From the NCBI GenBank assembly GCA_033064195.1, contig JARBJD010000093.1, positions 124,001 through 188,000 of the forward strand: a stretch of 64,000 nt of DNA, read 5' to 3'. The stretch is from Blattamonas nauphoetae. Its lineage: Eukaryota > Preaxostyla > Oxymonadida. The position numbers were made by a program, and so were the translations under genes. Below are positions 1 to 10,630 of the stretch, in pieces; positions within the stretch are counted from its first letter, which is position 1; each line of letters begins with the position of its first letter. The notes under the pieces are model-generated. The model did not search any database, was not told where the DNA came from, and saw nothing but the letters and a program-made list of their open reading frames with translations.

Positions 1-177
1 GAATCCAATCCGGAAATGAAGGCTGTGGAAGTGACAGACATTCGCAGAACTTCTCTCACTGTCAACTTCAAGATGAGTCTCAAAAACATCATTTTGCACT
101 CTTTCTACACCATCACACAGCTCTTGTCCACTCAGCTGATGACGAGTCGATGGTGGAACGAGCGATCACCACAATAA
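1..177 (+). CDS. 3' end of an unidentified gene (partial)
   Basis: The first frame is open from base 1 to a TAA at 175-177 and gives 58 residues (KAVEVTDIRRTSLTVNFK..., ending SRWWNERSPQ). The start lies outside the window. The composition looks like protein rather than a shadow frame, because it is balanced and has a clear helical stretch (NIILHSFYTITQLLSTQL). I do not recognise a family. The opposite strand also has a long open frame here, so the assignment is tentative. Confidence 0.3.
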   Translation, partial: ESNPEMKAVEVTDIRRTSLTVNFKMSLKNIILHSFYTITQLLSTQLMTSRWWNERSPQ

Positions 178-437
178 CCTTCAAACTCGCCAAACAATTG
201 AAGAATTGAGAAAATCAGAAGAAGAAACATCAAACATTTCATTGATATGTTGTGTGTTGAGTTAGTATGTGGAATCATGCCAGAATTTGAAAACCAAAGG
301 AGGATCGTGATCGCCCGCTCATCAGCAACGCTTTGTTCCTCGTAGAGTCTTTGTGAACAGTTTTTGCAGAAAAAGGGATTGACAACAGAGAGAATATTTG
401 ATATCTGATAAAAATGAAATAAAAAAGGAAAAAAAAA

Positions 438-508
438 GTCGATGACAGGAATCGAACCCGGGTCCGCCGTCTCAAAGTCCAACATTCTTACCGCTAAACC
501 AAACATGT
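438..508 (-). tRNA. tRNA-Gln(UUG)-like sequence, probably decayed
   Basis: On the minus strand an A-box-like TGGTTTAGCGG and a perfect B-box GGTTCGATTCC flank an anticodon loop CTTTGAG, which would read UUG (Gln). The part TTGGACTTTGAG matches eukaryotic tRNA-Gln. The anticodon stem (TTGGA against ACGGC) and the acceptor stem do not pair, and the T stem has one mismatch. It is therefore more likely a tRNA pseudogene or tRNA-derived repeat than a working gene. An unrecognised tRNA whose stems I have misaligned is the alternative. Confidence 0.4.
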
Positions 509-548
509 TCAAAATTGGGTTCTTCTTCAACCCTTATGGTATATGACA

Positions 549-667
549 TTCTTCCCCTGTGGCCCGAGATTTTCCCCTGTGATTGAGATTTTCCCCTGTG
601 ACTGAGATTCTCCCCTGTGATTGAGATATTCCCCTGGGATCGAGTTTTTCCCCTGAATATTGAGGTA
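549..667. repeat. Short tandem repeat, ~18-bp unit
   Basis: About six imperfect copies of TTCCCCTGTGATTGAGAT stand head to tail, with units varying at GTGAC, GTGGC and GGGATC. The repeat begins about 40 bp beyond the tRNA-like sequence. On the minus strand it can be read as a GE/RGKSQSQ-type repeat peptide, but no convincing gene contains it. Confidence 0.7.
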
Positions 668-1442
668 CCCCGAAAGAAGAGAGGGTTCCACGACCGTAGA
701 AGCGACATAAGCTCCCATCATTATCCAGACAGAGACATTGAATATCTTTTTTGTCTGCGCATAAAGATTTCGTTCGGAGGTTTAAGCGATAGTATTTTGC
801 ATAGGTTCTTCCACCACTTGTTTTCCTCTCAACTCTTGAAATGATGAGTGATTGATCATGAGGATGGCGGATAATGTCTTTTTCTTCAAATGGTGACGAG
901 TTAAAGTGAAAAGAGAAAACCTGTTGCGTTGTGAATGGTCTTTTTCGAATTGATTTCGATCTCATGTGTGAAATGTTTCTTGTGCATTGATCACTGTTCT
1001 GATAGCTGAAAGAGTTGACAATCTTGACTCGTGCGAATTTGAAACTGAAGAAGAAGTTGTCTTCCGATTCGTGTTCGAATCAAAAAACTGTCGCGTGGGT
1101 TGATCGTCCGTTGTCCGGGACTGGACAGATTTGTCCGTTTTCAACTAATCACATCTGGATAATGAAGAAATTCAAATGATTCTGTTTTTCAATACAGGAG
1201 AGATTGTCCAAGATCGGACATGGTTGGACATTTTTACAATTAATGGGTCATTTTGTCCGAATTCTCAATTCTTGTTTCTAATCACTCTTTATGGACAAAT
1301 TTTGAACAATATCATGATTTAAAAAGAGTATAGACTCAAATGGAGGGTTATTCACAGGTAGTCACGTTGCAAGAATTGAATTTTCTCAGATTGGACAAGA
1401 CCTCTGTCCGATGTCCGAAGAAACTCTTGTTTTGTCCGTCCG
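668..1442. other. Gene-free stretch with a dense TGTCC motif cluster
   Basis: I see no gene here. From about 1105 to 1443 the pentamer TGTCC or its complement GGACA recurs more than a dozen times, as TTGTCCG, GATTGTCC, GGTTGGACA and CTGTCCGATGTCCG, on both strands. The cluster ends where the transposase reading frame opens at 1443. It could be a binding-site array of the transposon's subterminal region, or a decayed simple repeat. Confidence 0.45.
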
Positions 1443-2804
1443 TTGCTCATCCTTAATCACAGCAATCAAACTCAACTCCACCTCCTTTCCATCCTTCCAC
1501 AAAAGACTTCTGGGACTGGAAAAAACTTGTTCGACCTTCTCATGACAGCTCTGGCCGATAACAACCTTGGTCTTACAAATTGTGTGTCGATTTGTACTGA
1601 TGGCGACGCAGCAATGATGAGTCAGAAAGTTGGCCTCAGACATTTTGCTCAGATGGCAAATCCCAAAATTTTATTTTTTCATTGTGCAGCACACTCTTTC
1701 CAACTGGGAATAGCACATACATTCGATGATAAACGAATTTATGACTTCCCATTCATCATCGAAGTATGTTATTCCATTGCATCTTATATTGTGGGGGCTG
1801 CTTCGAGACAAAATGAATTTGAGAACGCTGTTCATGCCAGACATCTCATCCCAAAGAAGATACCGCTACCAAACGCAACGAGGTGGCTCACTCGATACAA
1901 TCTCATCGATTATTGCGTTTTGTATTATCCTCCTCTTCGCGACTTTATTATTCACCGTCAGATGGAATTCAGCCGTGATCACCCATTTCATAGCTTCCCT
2001 ACGTCCTACTTTTACATCAAATTGCGCTTTCTACATTCCATTCTCGTACCAGTTCAGAAATGTTCAATCCAACTCCAATCCTCGTACTTAACCATCAATG
2101 AGTATCAGGAAACAATCGATAGCTGCATCAATTCTCTATCCCTGCTAACCACAGAAAACAAAATGAAACAAAGCCTCAACGCATACCTCATCGCATACCC
2201 CACCCAACATTACTTTTCTCCAGAAACAAAGCCAGAGGTCATAACACGAGCCCACGTGTTGATCGACGTGTTAACAACGCATATTCGTATCTCAACATCA
2301 ATTTCTTCTGTTTGGGCAGCGTTTCAAGGCCTCAAAACATCCAATCTTCTCAATCCACAAAAAGTCTCTCAATGTTTGGAAAATTGCCTGATATTGGCCA
2401 AAAAATGTCTTTCATCACATCAGAGAATAAGGCGAACCGACATGGAGGCAGAAATTTTAGTCATTCATCAGAAACTAGTTAATAATCCGCTCGTTCGGCC
2501 GATCAACTCCGTGGAATTCCTCAATCTGGTTATGGATGAGAAAACTACCTCCAAATGTCCTGTTTTCAAGCAGCTACTGCTTATTGATTCCATCGCTGCA
2601 ATTACAACTGTGCCAGTCGAAGCAGGCTTCAACATTTTGAAACTCATAAAAACTCCGAATAGAAGCACACTAACCGCTAATCATCTCCAAATTCTAATGA
2701 GGATCTACTTAAATTTCAGGACACCACTAAGCGAAGAACAGATTACTAAACTTTGGTCGAAATTTTGCCTGCAGTTGCACAAAGGCGTACCAACCAGCTA
2801 TTGA
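1443..2804 (+). pseudogene. hAT-superfamily DNA transposase, N-terminus missing
   Basis: The 453-residue frame carries the C-terminal two thirds of a hAT-type transposase. Residues ~24-75 have the RNase H-like core (CVSICTDGDAAMMS, then HCAAHSFQLG), the form seen in the DUF4371/ZBED relatives of hAT. ATRWLTRYN (~145) is the family RW motif. The end (VPVEAGFNILKLIKTPNRS, ~390-410) is the hAT dimerisation region. The N-terminal BED-type zinc finger and first catalytic segment are absent, because the frame opens directly after the TGTCC cluster. I did not find terminal inverted repeats. The domain is uninterrupted, so the insertion is probably not very old. It is likely inactive for lack of the DNA-binding end, unless an upstream exon was missed. 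Confidence 0.75.
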
Positions 2805-3775
2805 AGCAATCACCGTTTTCTCGACGATAACACAGTTTTTTGTTTCTTCCCATTTCCAAAAGAACTTTCTCGAATCAATATTTCATTTTGTTAAGGCTGG
2901 CCTCCGGTTCCAAAACCCCTGGTTCACAGAAGAATCATCGCTTGAATTCAAAGAATCTGTTTCCTCTTCCATTTGAACGTGAAAAAGTAATCCCACTGTT
3001 TGTCACTTTCAGATTCTCAATAATTGTTTTGTGCAACATACGAATTGCTCTGAAAAGAACATGATGAAATGAGGGCAGAGATGTGGGAGGGATGCGGATG
3101 CGATTGGACTGCTTTCGCATCAATTCTGATCTCGTTTTCGTCTTGTTCAAAGAGATGAGCATTGTGATCAGGTTCGTCGTCTTCACAAATGTCTGAATGG
3201 TTAGATTGAAAAACGAGGTGAACAAAGAATTGGGAGGTGACAAATCCCTCTCGTTTTGAGATTGGAGAGAGAACAGTGTGTGTCCATCGTTTTCCATTCA
3301 GTTTGTGACGAAGTGGTTGGCTGGGGATGAGATGGGAGAAACGATATTGAAAGATTGGAGAGAATGAGAGCGATGTTGAAGAAGAACCAGCCTCTAAGCT
3401 TTCTGGAAAATGTGGATGTGTGTGTCGTTATAGCACACAGCCAATGTTCGAATCACAACACTCCGCGCAGCATCAAAGGCATCCGACGAGAAAACGCGAA
3501 TTGACCATCAAGAGAGCACCCTTTAAGGGAACAATCAGGAAACAATCGCGGAGACACAAACTGCGAGGGATGGCACGATGCACGGGTTCAAGTGGGGAGC
3601 AGTTGGAGAGAGGGTTGGTGAGTGTGGCGACCATCGAGCGAGACTGGCGAGAGAGAATCCCAATCGTTTCGGCAAATCATGAGGTGATGTCGGAGTCGAC
3701 AGAGATCATTCACAAGCAGTGTTGTCCAAAAGAAGCCACAAAAAGTTCGAAACGATTGCTGGTTCTTACGAGTTT
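2805..3775. other. Gene-free stretch before the tandem array
   Basis: No convincing gene is visible. Short frames on both strands overlap each other and match nothing I know. The segment near 3665-3770 resembles the segment near 6375-6480 (both contain AATCATGAGGTGATG), so the right part is the 3' flank duplicated together with the array genes. Confidence 0.4.
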
Positions 3776-4849
3776 CTATCCGCGCCGTGGAATGTTCATG
3801 TCATGCGTGTTGCTCCATCTGATCGATTTGTCAATAAGGTCACCTCCCCAGGTTCCGTTTCGGTCGTTCTGCAGTCTTTCCTCGCTCACATCTTCGATGC
3901 CCTCCATTCTCAACATTTGATCCACTGCTTTCCCCATCTGTCTCTTGTTTCCCCTTGCTATGTTCCATTCCTGCTGGGCACTGTTCATTTCAAACAGAAA
4001 AATCCAGATTGAGGTCTCATTTTCGAAGAATGTCAGACAACTTGGGACAGTGAGAACGACTGGCAGACGAAGAACAAATTCCATTGTCGGGAGATAAGAA
4101 GGAGATATTCGGAGGAATCTGGCCAGAAGTTCCAGAAAACACCTGGATTGCTCACCATCGATGATTGAAGATCGGTTCACGCGCAAATACCAAATATACT
4201 TCTCCAAAGGTGTCAGAACTTGCTGCAAAACTGTCTCGTGAACATGTTGTTGTTCATTCCCATCTTCATTTGTAAGATATTCGAGACCATCCGGAGTTAT
4301 GAGCCAGAGAGAATAGACGATGCTTTTCGTGAAGTTCACGTGGATATCGACTGCTTCGGTGAATGAAAGAGACTGTGGATTGATAGTAACGATGAGTTGA
4401 GGGATCAGATCTGCCTTTATGAGGGCCAGGAGGACTTTCGCTGAACACCATCCGATCATTGAATCGAGCATTTTCATTGATGCTGTTGTGATAATCTGAC
4501 TACTTGAAGAAATGAGTACCACAATGGACTGGATGAAGTTGGTCAACGATTCATCAGTGGTTCGCCCAAGGTTGCTCAGAAAAGCATCTGCTGATTCTTC
4601 ATCTTCCGCATCGAGAGACTTGAAAAGTTTCACGGCTTTCACTTCCAGAGAGTCATCAAATGCAGACTGCAACTTCACAGTTGCAACGAGAGACTGAAAG
4701 ATAACGGTCTTTTCGGATTCAGTTTCGAATTCTTTTTCGTTCCATTTCAGGAACGGTGAGCAATCCATCGAAAATGAGAACTGAGAGGAGGGCAACTCAG
4801 AGCGTGCTGTACTGAAGGAGTCTTCTATTGTCTTGTTAATCTCGGTCAT
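3776..4849 (-). CDS. Helical-repeat (ARM-like) family protein, array copy A
   Basis: An uninterrupted 357-residue frame, first of four paralogues on this strand. It opens with a Ser/Thr-rich start and FSMDCSPFLKWNE. Then come leucine-rich amphipathic helices of ARM/HEAT character (FQSLVATVKLQ, SIVVLISSSSQ, LLALIKADLIPQLIVTINPQ). The tail is conserved: PSCLTFFENETSIWIFL, then RMEGIEDVSEERL and IRWSNTHDMN. There is no signal peptide or TM segment, so it is presumably cytosolic. I recall a large oxymonad family of this type with no known function. The ATG at 4847-4849 is supported by alignment with the other three copies and by the shared upstream motif at 4878-4887. Confidence 0.85.
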   Translation of the reverse strand: MTEINKTIEDSFSTARSELPSSQFSFSMDCSPFLKWNEKEFETESEKTVIFQSLVATVKLQSAFDDSLEVKAVKLFKSLDAEDEESADAFLSNLGRTTDESLTNFIQSIVVLISSSSQIITTASMKMLDSMIGWCSAKVLLALIKADLIPQLIVTINPQSLSFTEAVDIHVNFTKSIVYSLWLITPDGLEYLTNEDGNEQQHVHETVLQQVLTPLEKYIWYLRVNRSSIIDGEQSRCFLELLARFLRISPSYLPTMEFVLRLPVVLTVPSCLTFFENETSIWIFLFEMNSAQQEWNIARGNKRQMGKAVDQMLRMEGIEDVSEERLQNDRNGTWGGDLIDKSIRWSNTHDMNIPRRG

Positions 4850-4877
4850 TCTTTTGGATTCTTAGGCAAATCATTCG

Positions 4878-4887
4878 TTATGGGTCA
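4878..4887 (-). promoter_or_regulatory. TGACCCATAA motif upstream of copy A
   Basis: TGACCCATAA reads on the minus strand and ends 28 nt before the ATG of copy A. The same motif is at the same distance before the other three array genes, although the sequence between motif and ATG has diverged. A core promoter or initiator element fits. Confidence 0.55.
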
Positions 4888-6498
4888 GCGAAAAAAGTGA
4901 GAAACAATGAGATTGAGATGTAAATGACGTCTAAAATGAAGAACAAAAAAGCACATCCATAGTAAGACGATCCAGGAATGAAGAGAAAGACTGTAAACGA
5001 GACAAAACGAAAGATGTTTTCGAAGAGTGGATGAAAGAACCACAAGATGACGCAGAAATGCAGGAGAAGAGAGAAACACTGACAGTTTGGACACTCAGTT
5101 CCCCAATCCGCACTCGAAAATCAAATCATCCATCCACAAACGGCAGACCAAGCGGCGAGAGTGACGATGTCGAGAGGAGTGTGTGTTGTGAGTCGGTGAT
5201 GAAGAGGATGATGTTTTTTGAGACACAGATGGAGGCATCATGATTTGTAGTTCCTCTTTGTTTTCGTCGATATCTCGCAAATGGGGCTCTTCAGAACCGC
5301 TTGTCAGAAAACGGGATTTGAGAGTCACGAATTGGAGAGCGAGTGAGGATGTGAAGAACAACCAGAACAGAGTGCGGCTTCGATCGAAGTGGGAGGACTT
5401 CATCATTTCGAGTCGAAAAGTCAAGTTGTGCACCAGGCCAGTCTTCCTCCCACCATCCTAATTCCAGTTCCATGTGTCAGTACCCATCCGCTTCCACAAC
5501 GTCGAGTCTGCTGCCATCAAACGCACATCGGCCTTCCAGACTGTCATTGTCGCATCAACATCAGCTGTCATCACAGGTCTTGCCACCAACACGATCCATT
5601 CCAATTCATTCATGCCCGCTGCGTCTCGCAATCGCTTGCCATCGTCGCTGAAGAGCGAGCAGAGCAGACTCAGTGAGTGGATGATCGAGCGATGGCTGAG
5701 AAGAATCGGCTTCGAAGGTTGGATCGAAAAGTGAGGCATGGCCAGTCGGGCATCTCGTGTGTGTGCGTTCCTCATTGTCCCTCTCAGAGCGAGTGTGTGG
5801 CGGGAAGTGTGGGGGCTGAACACGAAAAACTGCTCGCATTGGAAACCGGCGGGGACCAAATGGTACTTCGGCTGAAAGTCGATCATTTTTCGTTGGTTCT
5901 GTTTGGAGGATGGTCACTTCGGCAGCTGTCCACGAGTGGAATCGAAGACATGGCATCTGTGGACGAGACGGTAGTCGAGAAGAGAAGCAGATTGGCTCAG
6001 TTGGAAGAGAGGCATCGCTTGGACAAGACTGTCCATGAAGTCGGACCCTTTCGTTCATCGTCACTCTGGGTGGGAGGCATCATGAAGTGGATGTGTGGGA
6101 GGAAGAAGCACTTTGGCTCGTCTGTCGTTCCGAAGAGTCGAGGACGATTTCACGATGCTGGATCGATTTTGAAATGCAATCTCATCATTGCAGAGAATCA
6201 TCAAGAGAGGTCCCTTGGGAGTACGATGATAAAAGAATTTGGCACATAGAATGGATTAGCAATTTGTATTCTTGATGTATTGATGCATTAACTTTCAGAA
6301 ACGAGCAGTGCGAGAGAGGCAGTGAAGGAGAAGGGGAGTGGGGTGACCATGGAGTGAGATTGGTGAGAGGGAATCCGAATTGTCCCGGTAAATCATGAGG
6401 TGATGACAGAGACGACAAAGATCACACAAAAGCAGGGCTTGTTGCACAAAACAAGACAGAAGCAGTTCGGAAGGTTCGCTGGTTCTGTTCTGTTTCTA
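4888..6498. other. Spacer between array copies A and B
   Basis: No gene that I can support lies here. Overlapping open frames occur on both strands (for example 5677-6249 plus and 5606-6064 minus), but none has a recognisable motif and they exclude each other. The first ~60 bases past copy A (GAGATTGAGATG...) recur upstream of copies B and C, and the part near 6375-6480 recurs near 3665. The spacer is therefore part of the duplicated unit. Confidence 0.4.
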
Positions 6499-7570
6499 TT
6501 ACGGTTCTTGAAAGTTGATGCCGCGCAAGTTGTTCCATCTGATCGAGTCGCCAACAATTTCTCTTCCGACACGGGTGTTTTTGTCGTTTCGCAGCTTTTC
6601 TTCAATCACATCTTCGATGCCCTCCATTCTCAGCATTCGATTGATTGTCGTCCCCATCTGTTGCACTTTTCCGCCTTGCTTGTTCCATTCTCGCTGGGAA
6701 GTGTTCATCAAATTCAGACAATCATAGATTGAGCGATCATTTTCGAAGAATGAGAGACAACTCGGGATCGTGAGAAAGACTGGCATATTCAAGACAAAAT
6801 CCATTGTAGGTTGATAATATGGACATATTCGGAGGAGTTGGGCGAGGATGCCCAGAAACCACACGGATAGGTCACCAAAGTTGATCGACAATCGGTTCAC
6901 GCACAAATGGCATATATACTTCTCTGAAGGCACCAGAACTTGCTGCAAAAACTGTCGCGTGAACCGCTTGTGGTTCATAGTTATCTTCATTTCTGAGATC
7001 TCTGAGACGATTCGGAGTTGCGAGCAAGAGAGAATCGGAGATAATAGAAATGAGTCTGGTGTGGATATTGACTGCTTCTGCAAAAGAAAGAGACTGTGGA
7101 TGGAGAGTGATGATGAGTTGAGGGATCAGATCTGCGTTTAAGAGAGCAAGGCGAATTGTAGCTGAACAGTTCCAGGATAGAATTGCGAGCATCTTCATTG
7201 CTGCAGTAGCGATGGCACGACTGGGAGAAGAAATGAGAATAACAATGGACTGTGTGCATGCTCGAGAAGCTTCATCTAAGGTCGGTGCAAAGCTGTTGAG
7301 AAGAGCTATTGCGGTCAACCGATTCCTCTGAAACATATATTCCAGAAGTTTCACAGCTTTCCCTTCCAGATAGACATCAAGTGCAGGCTGTAACTTCACA
7401 GTGGCAACGAGAGATCGAAACGCAGCGGCTATTTCGTGTTCATATTCATGAATGCCCCCATTCCAATTCACGAACGGTGAGCAATCCGTTGAAAATGGTA
7501 ACTGAGAGGAGGGCAAGGTAGAGCGTCCTGCACTTGAAGATGTGTCTGTTTTCTTGACTGTCGGGTTCAT
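6499..7570 (-). pseudogene. Helical-repeat family protein, array copy B, one frame break
   Basis: Same family as the gene at 3776-4849. The N-terminal part runs from 7570 to about 6950 (FSTDCSPFVNWN, SLVATVKLQPALDV, LLNADLIPQLIITLHPQSLSFAEA). The C-terminal part continues in the next frame to 6499 (QQVLVPSEKYICHLCVNR, PSCLSFFENDRSI, MLRMEGIEDVIEEKLRND). The switch is at 6947-6951, where this copy has five A on the plus strand and copy A has four. It is either a single-base insertion that kills the gene or a homopolymer error in the assembly. Everything else matches an intact member. Confidence 0.8.
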
Positions 7571-7598
7571 TCTGTTTGAGTCTGAGTCGAATCACACG

Positions 7599-7608
7599 TT
7601 ATGGGTCA
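7599..7608 (-). promoter_or_regulatory. TGACCCATAA motif upstream of copy B
   Basis: Exact TGACCCATAA on the minus strand, ending 28 nt before the ATG at 7568-7570. It is the same motif and spacing as at 4878-4887. Confidence 0.55.
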
Positions 7609-8407
7609 GATCAATTGTGCACAGTCTCGAGATTGAGGTGAAATATCCGTCCAAAAGGAAGAAGAAAAACAACCAACCCAGACTGAGATCATTCATGAAT
7701 GAAGAAAAAGTCTCTGAACGAGATGAAAACAAAGTGAGAATGGATGGTGATGATCCATGACATGGCACAATAGAATGAAGTCCACATGCAGGTGTGAAGA
7801 GAGGGTAGAATCACATTTTTGTGTGAAAACGAGTGAGAATTTTCATTTTCACATTCCCAATCAACACCTCATGTTCTCCATTCTCCCTTCATCCAAACAT
7901 TGTCGAACAGACGGATGGAGTTGCTCATAGTGTCGGTGTGATTTGGGCACTCAACAGATGGGATATGAGGCTCATCTCGCACTTCATGCTCAAAGAGAGG
8001 CGAGGAGCTGATTTGATGCCCAGCGGAGAGTCAGACAGCGTGAATCCTCGCCATCCCGTTTTGGTCGATGACAGGATGTGTGGGAGTCTGTTCAGAGCCT
8101 TCTCGTCTTTTGACTCAAGTGGCATTTCTCTTGCTGCTGTGCTGTGAGTGAGCTTTCACAGAGTTGAAGGGGACGAACAAGGGCGTGCGTGAGAAATGTG
8201 GGAAGTGTTTGTGGACGACGAAGAGACAAGTCGGTGGGTATGCGGTGAATTGACGTCGGAACCATGTCGGGAGGGGTTGGATCAGAGACAGGATGAGGTA
8301 TGAAAGTTGGGTTGCGAAAAGATGGTTGGGAACAATCTGTGAAGTGATGAAGGATCGGCCAGAAATCAAGATTGGAGAGAGGAGGGTTCGTTGGTGCTTG
8401 TCTGTTT
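7609..8407. other. Spacer between array copies B and C
   Basis: No supported gene. The part next to copy B (GAGATTGAGGTGAAATATCCGT) is homologous to the region upstream of copies A and C. The remainder has only short overlapping frames. Confidence 0.4.
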
Positions 8408-9481
8408 CTATTCCAGTTCTGAAATCTTCATGCCCAGAATGTTGTTCCATTCAATCGAGTCGGCAACAATATCTCCACCAAAGGACGTTCTTTTACTGTT
8501 TCGCAGCTTTTCTACTATCACATCTTCGATGCCCTCCGTTCTCAACATTCGATGCATTGTCTTCCACAACTGTCGCACTTCTCCACGTTTTTTGTTCCAT
8601 TCCCGCTGGGCATTGACCATGGTATACAGACAATCATTGATTGAGAAATCATTTTCGAAGAATGTTAGACAACTTGGAATCGTGAGAACGACTGGCATAT
8701 GAAGAACAAAATCCATTGCCGGTTGATAAGAAGAAGATAGTTCGAGGTGTTGGACGAGGAGAACCAGAAAAAACCTGGATTGGCCACCATCGATGATCGA
8801 ATATCGGTTTGCGCACAAATGCCGAATATACTTCTCTGAAGGGACGAGAACTTGCTTCAAGATCGTCTCGTGAATAGCTTGTTCTTCATGGCTATCTTCA
8901 ATTCCGTGATATTTGAAACCATATGGAGCTGCGAGCCAGAATGATCTGCTGATGCTTGTAATGAGATATGTGTGGATATCTTCTGCTTCTGAAAAGGAGA
9001 GTGAATGTAGATTGAGAGTGTTGATGAGTTGAGGCATCAGATCAGCTTGGACGAGGGCAAGAAGGATTTTAGTTGAACCCCAATCCATTACAGTTTTGAG
9101 CATCTTCATTGCTGCTGTTGTGATAATCTGACGAGTTGAAGAAAGGAGAACCACAATGCACTGAATGAAGTATCTCTGAGAATCACCAGAGAATGGGGCA
9201 AGACTCTCGAGAAAAGCATTTGCGGACAACTGATGCTTCGGAAACATAGATTCGAGAAGTTTCACAGCTTTCATTTCCAGATTCACATCAAGTGCAGGCT
9301 GTAACTTCACAGTGGCAACGAGAGATCGAAAGGCAGCGACTCTTTCGTGCTCAGATGGATTGTTTTGTTCTTTCCATTTCAGGAAGAGAGTGCAATCCGT
9401 TGAAAATGGTAACTGAGAGGGGGACAAATTAGAGTGTGATGTACGTGAGGAGGTGGCTTTTTTCTTGATCTTCATGGTCAT
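8408..9481 (-). CDS. Helical-repeat (ARM-like) family protein, array copy C
   Basis: An uninterrupted 357-residue frame, the same length as copy A and colinear with it throughout. The N-terminus is FSTDCTLFLKWKEQ. The middle has SLVATVKLQPALDVNLE, SIVVLLSS-type helices and VQADLMPQLINTLNLHSLS. The C-terminus has MDFVLHMPVVLTIPSCLTFFEND, MLRTEGIEDVIVEKLRN and WNNILGMKISELE. No TM segment or catalytic motif is visible, and the function is unknown. The ATG is fixed by alignment with copy A and by the upstream motif at 9509-9518. Amino-acid divergence between copies is large, so the duplication is not recent, yet gene length and domain order are preserved, which suggests selection on this copy. 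Confidence 0.85.
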   Translation of the reverse strand: MTMKIKKKATSSRTSHSNLSPSQLPFSTDCTLFLKWKEQNNPSEHERVAAFRSLVATVKLQPALDVNLEMKAVKLLESMFPKHQLSANAFLESLAPFSGDSQRYFIQCIVVLLSSTRQIITTAAMKMLKTVMDWGSTKILLALVQADLMPQLINTLNLHSLSFSEAEDIHTYLITSISRSFWLAAPYGFKYHGIEDSHEEQAIHETILKQVLVPSEKYIRHLCANRYSIIDGGQSRFFLVLLVQHLELSSSYQPAMDFVLHMPVVLTIPSCLTFFENDFSINDCLYTMVNAQREWNKKRGEVRQLWKTMHRMLRTEGIEDVIVEKLRNSKRTSFGGDIVADSIEWNNILGMKISELE

Positions 9482-9508
9482 TTTGACAGATTTTGTGAAT
9501 ATGTCTCG

Positions 9509-9518
9509 TTATGGGTTC
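9509..9518 (-). promoter_or_regulatory. GAACCCATAA motif upstream of copy C
   Basis: A one-base variant (GAACCCATAA) of the array motif, ending 27 nt before the ATG at 9479-9481. Confidence 0.5.
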
Positions 9519-10630
9519 GAAAAAGAAATGATGAAACGATGAGATTGAGATAAAATAGACAATCGAACGGAACAGTAGTACTCAAAAACGAAGATGTGGA
9601 TGATAAGCGAATGAATGAATGAATGAATGAGACATTGTAGTAGAACAGATGAAGTGATGCCCGTGTCTTCTCGATGGTTGCCCACACTGCGTTTGTTGGT
9701 GGACCAGCCCTCATACCTGCGATTGTGGCATCTGTTTCGTGTGGCATCCAAATTGTCCAGCATGCGAGAGTGTGTGCAACAATCACAAGATGGTGCGGTT
9801 TTGGTTGAAGAGCAGTTGGCGAGAGAATCTCCTCACCCACAATCGACACACAATTTGTGGGACTGGCTGTGGCATCAGTGCGAGGTGGGGTTAGTTGGTT
9901 GGGTGGGTCTCAGCACATCCCTCAGAGCAGGACGGATGAAGGACAGGTTGTGGGATCGGAGAGCGAGTCAGATTGGCTGATGGGTGTTGGCTGATTGTGA
10001 TGGCGGGGATGGATTGTGGAAGGTGGAGTGAATGAGCGAGAAAACGAAGAGATGACACGAGGGACGAGGCAGAGATCGAGGACACACGATGTGCAAATCA
10101 AGCCAAGGACAGAACTGTCGAGTGGGGGAGATGGTGTGGGTGTTCGGAGAGTGGAGATCGGAGACTGATTGGAGCACGCCTTCGACGCTGTCCCTCCTTC
10201 CTCTTCAGAACCGATCAAAGCGATTCCGAGATACGAGGGTGGGTGCACAGACACAGTCCGCACAGAAGTCGTCGGCTGGGGATGAGATGGATCAGGTCGC
10301 CCATTGGAGGGAAGGGTGGCGATGATCAAGAAGAACAACTCGAACTGCGGCATCTCATGCAGGAAGGGAGTGCGATCACGAAACAATCTCGTCAGCACAG
10401 ACTCCCAGTAATCGTCCCGATCGACGCATTGCCTTTCGTAAGACAAGGAGGGAGAGCATGATGAGAGTGTGATGGAGTGATGGTGACGATGGATGGAGAC
10501 GTGGGAGAGAGAAGGAGAATCATTCTGGGCAAAGATGAGGTGATTCCAGAACCGTTGAAAAATGAAGTTTGAGTGACGTTGCCAAAAGAAGTCAGAAACA
10601 GTGTGAGATGTTTGCTGATTCTGTCTGTCT
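9519..10630. other. Spacer between array copies C and D
   Basis: No supported gene. A 174-residue minus frame (9922-10446) and several plus frames overlap, are low in recognisable motifs and rich in Ser/Pro/Arg, and look like chance frames. A four-base tandem run (GAATGAATGAATGAATGA) lies at about 9610-9627. GGCTGGGGATGAGATGG near 10275 also occurs near 3318, another trace of unit duplication. Confidence 0.4.

Noticed and set aside
5606-6249. Overlapping 152- and 190-residue frames in the array spacer
   Set aside because: They exclude each other, show no motif and are not conserved in the other spacers.
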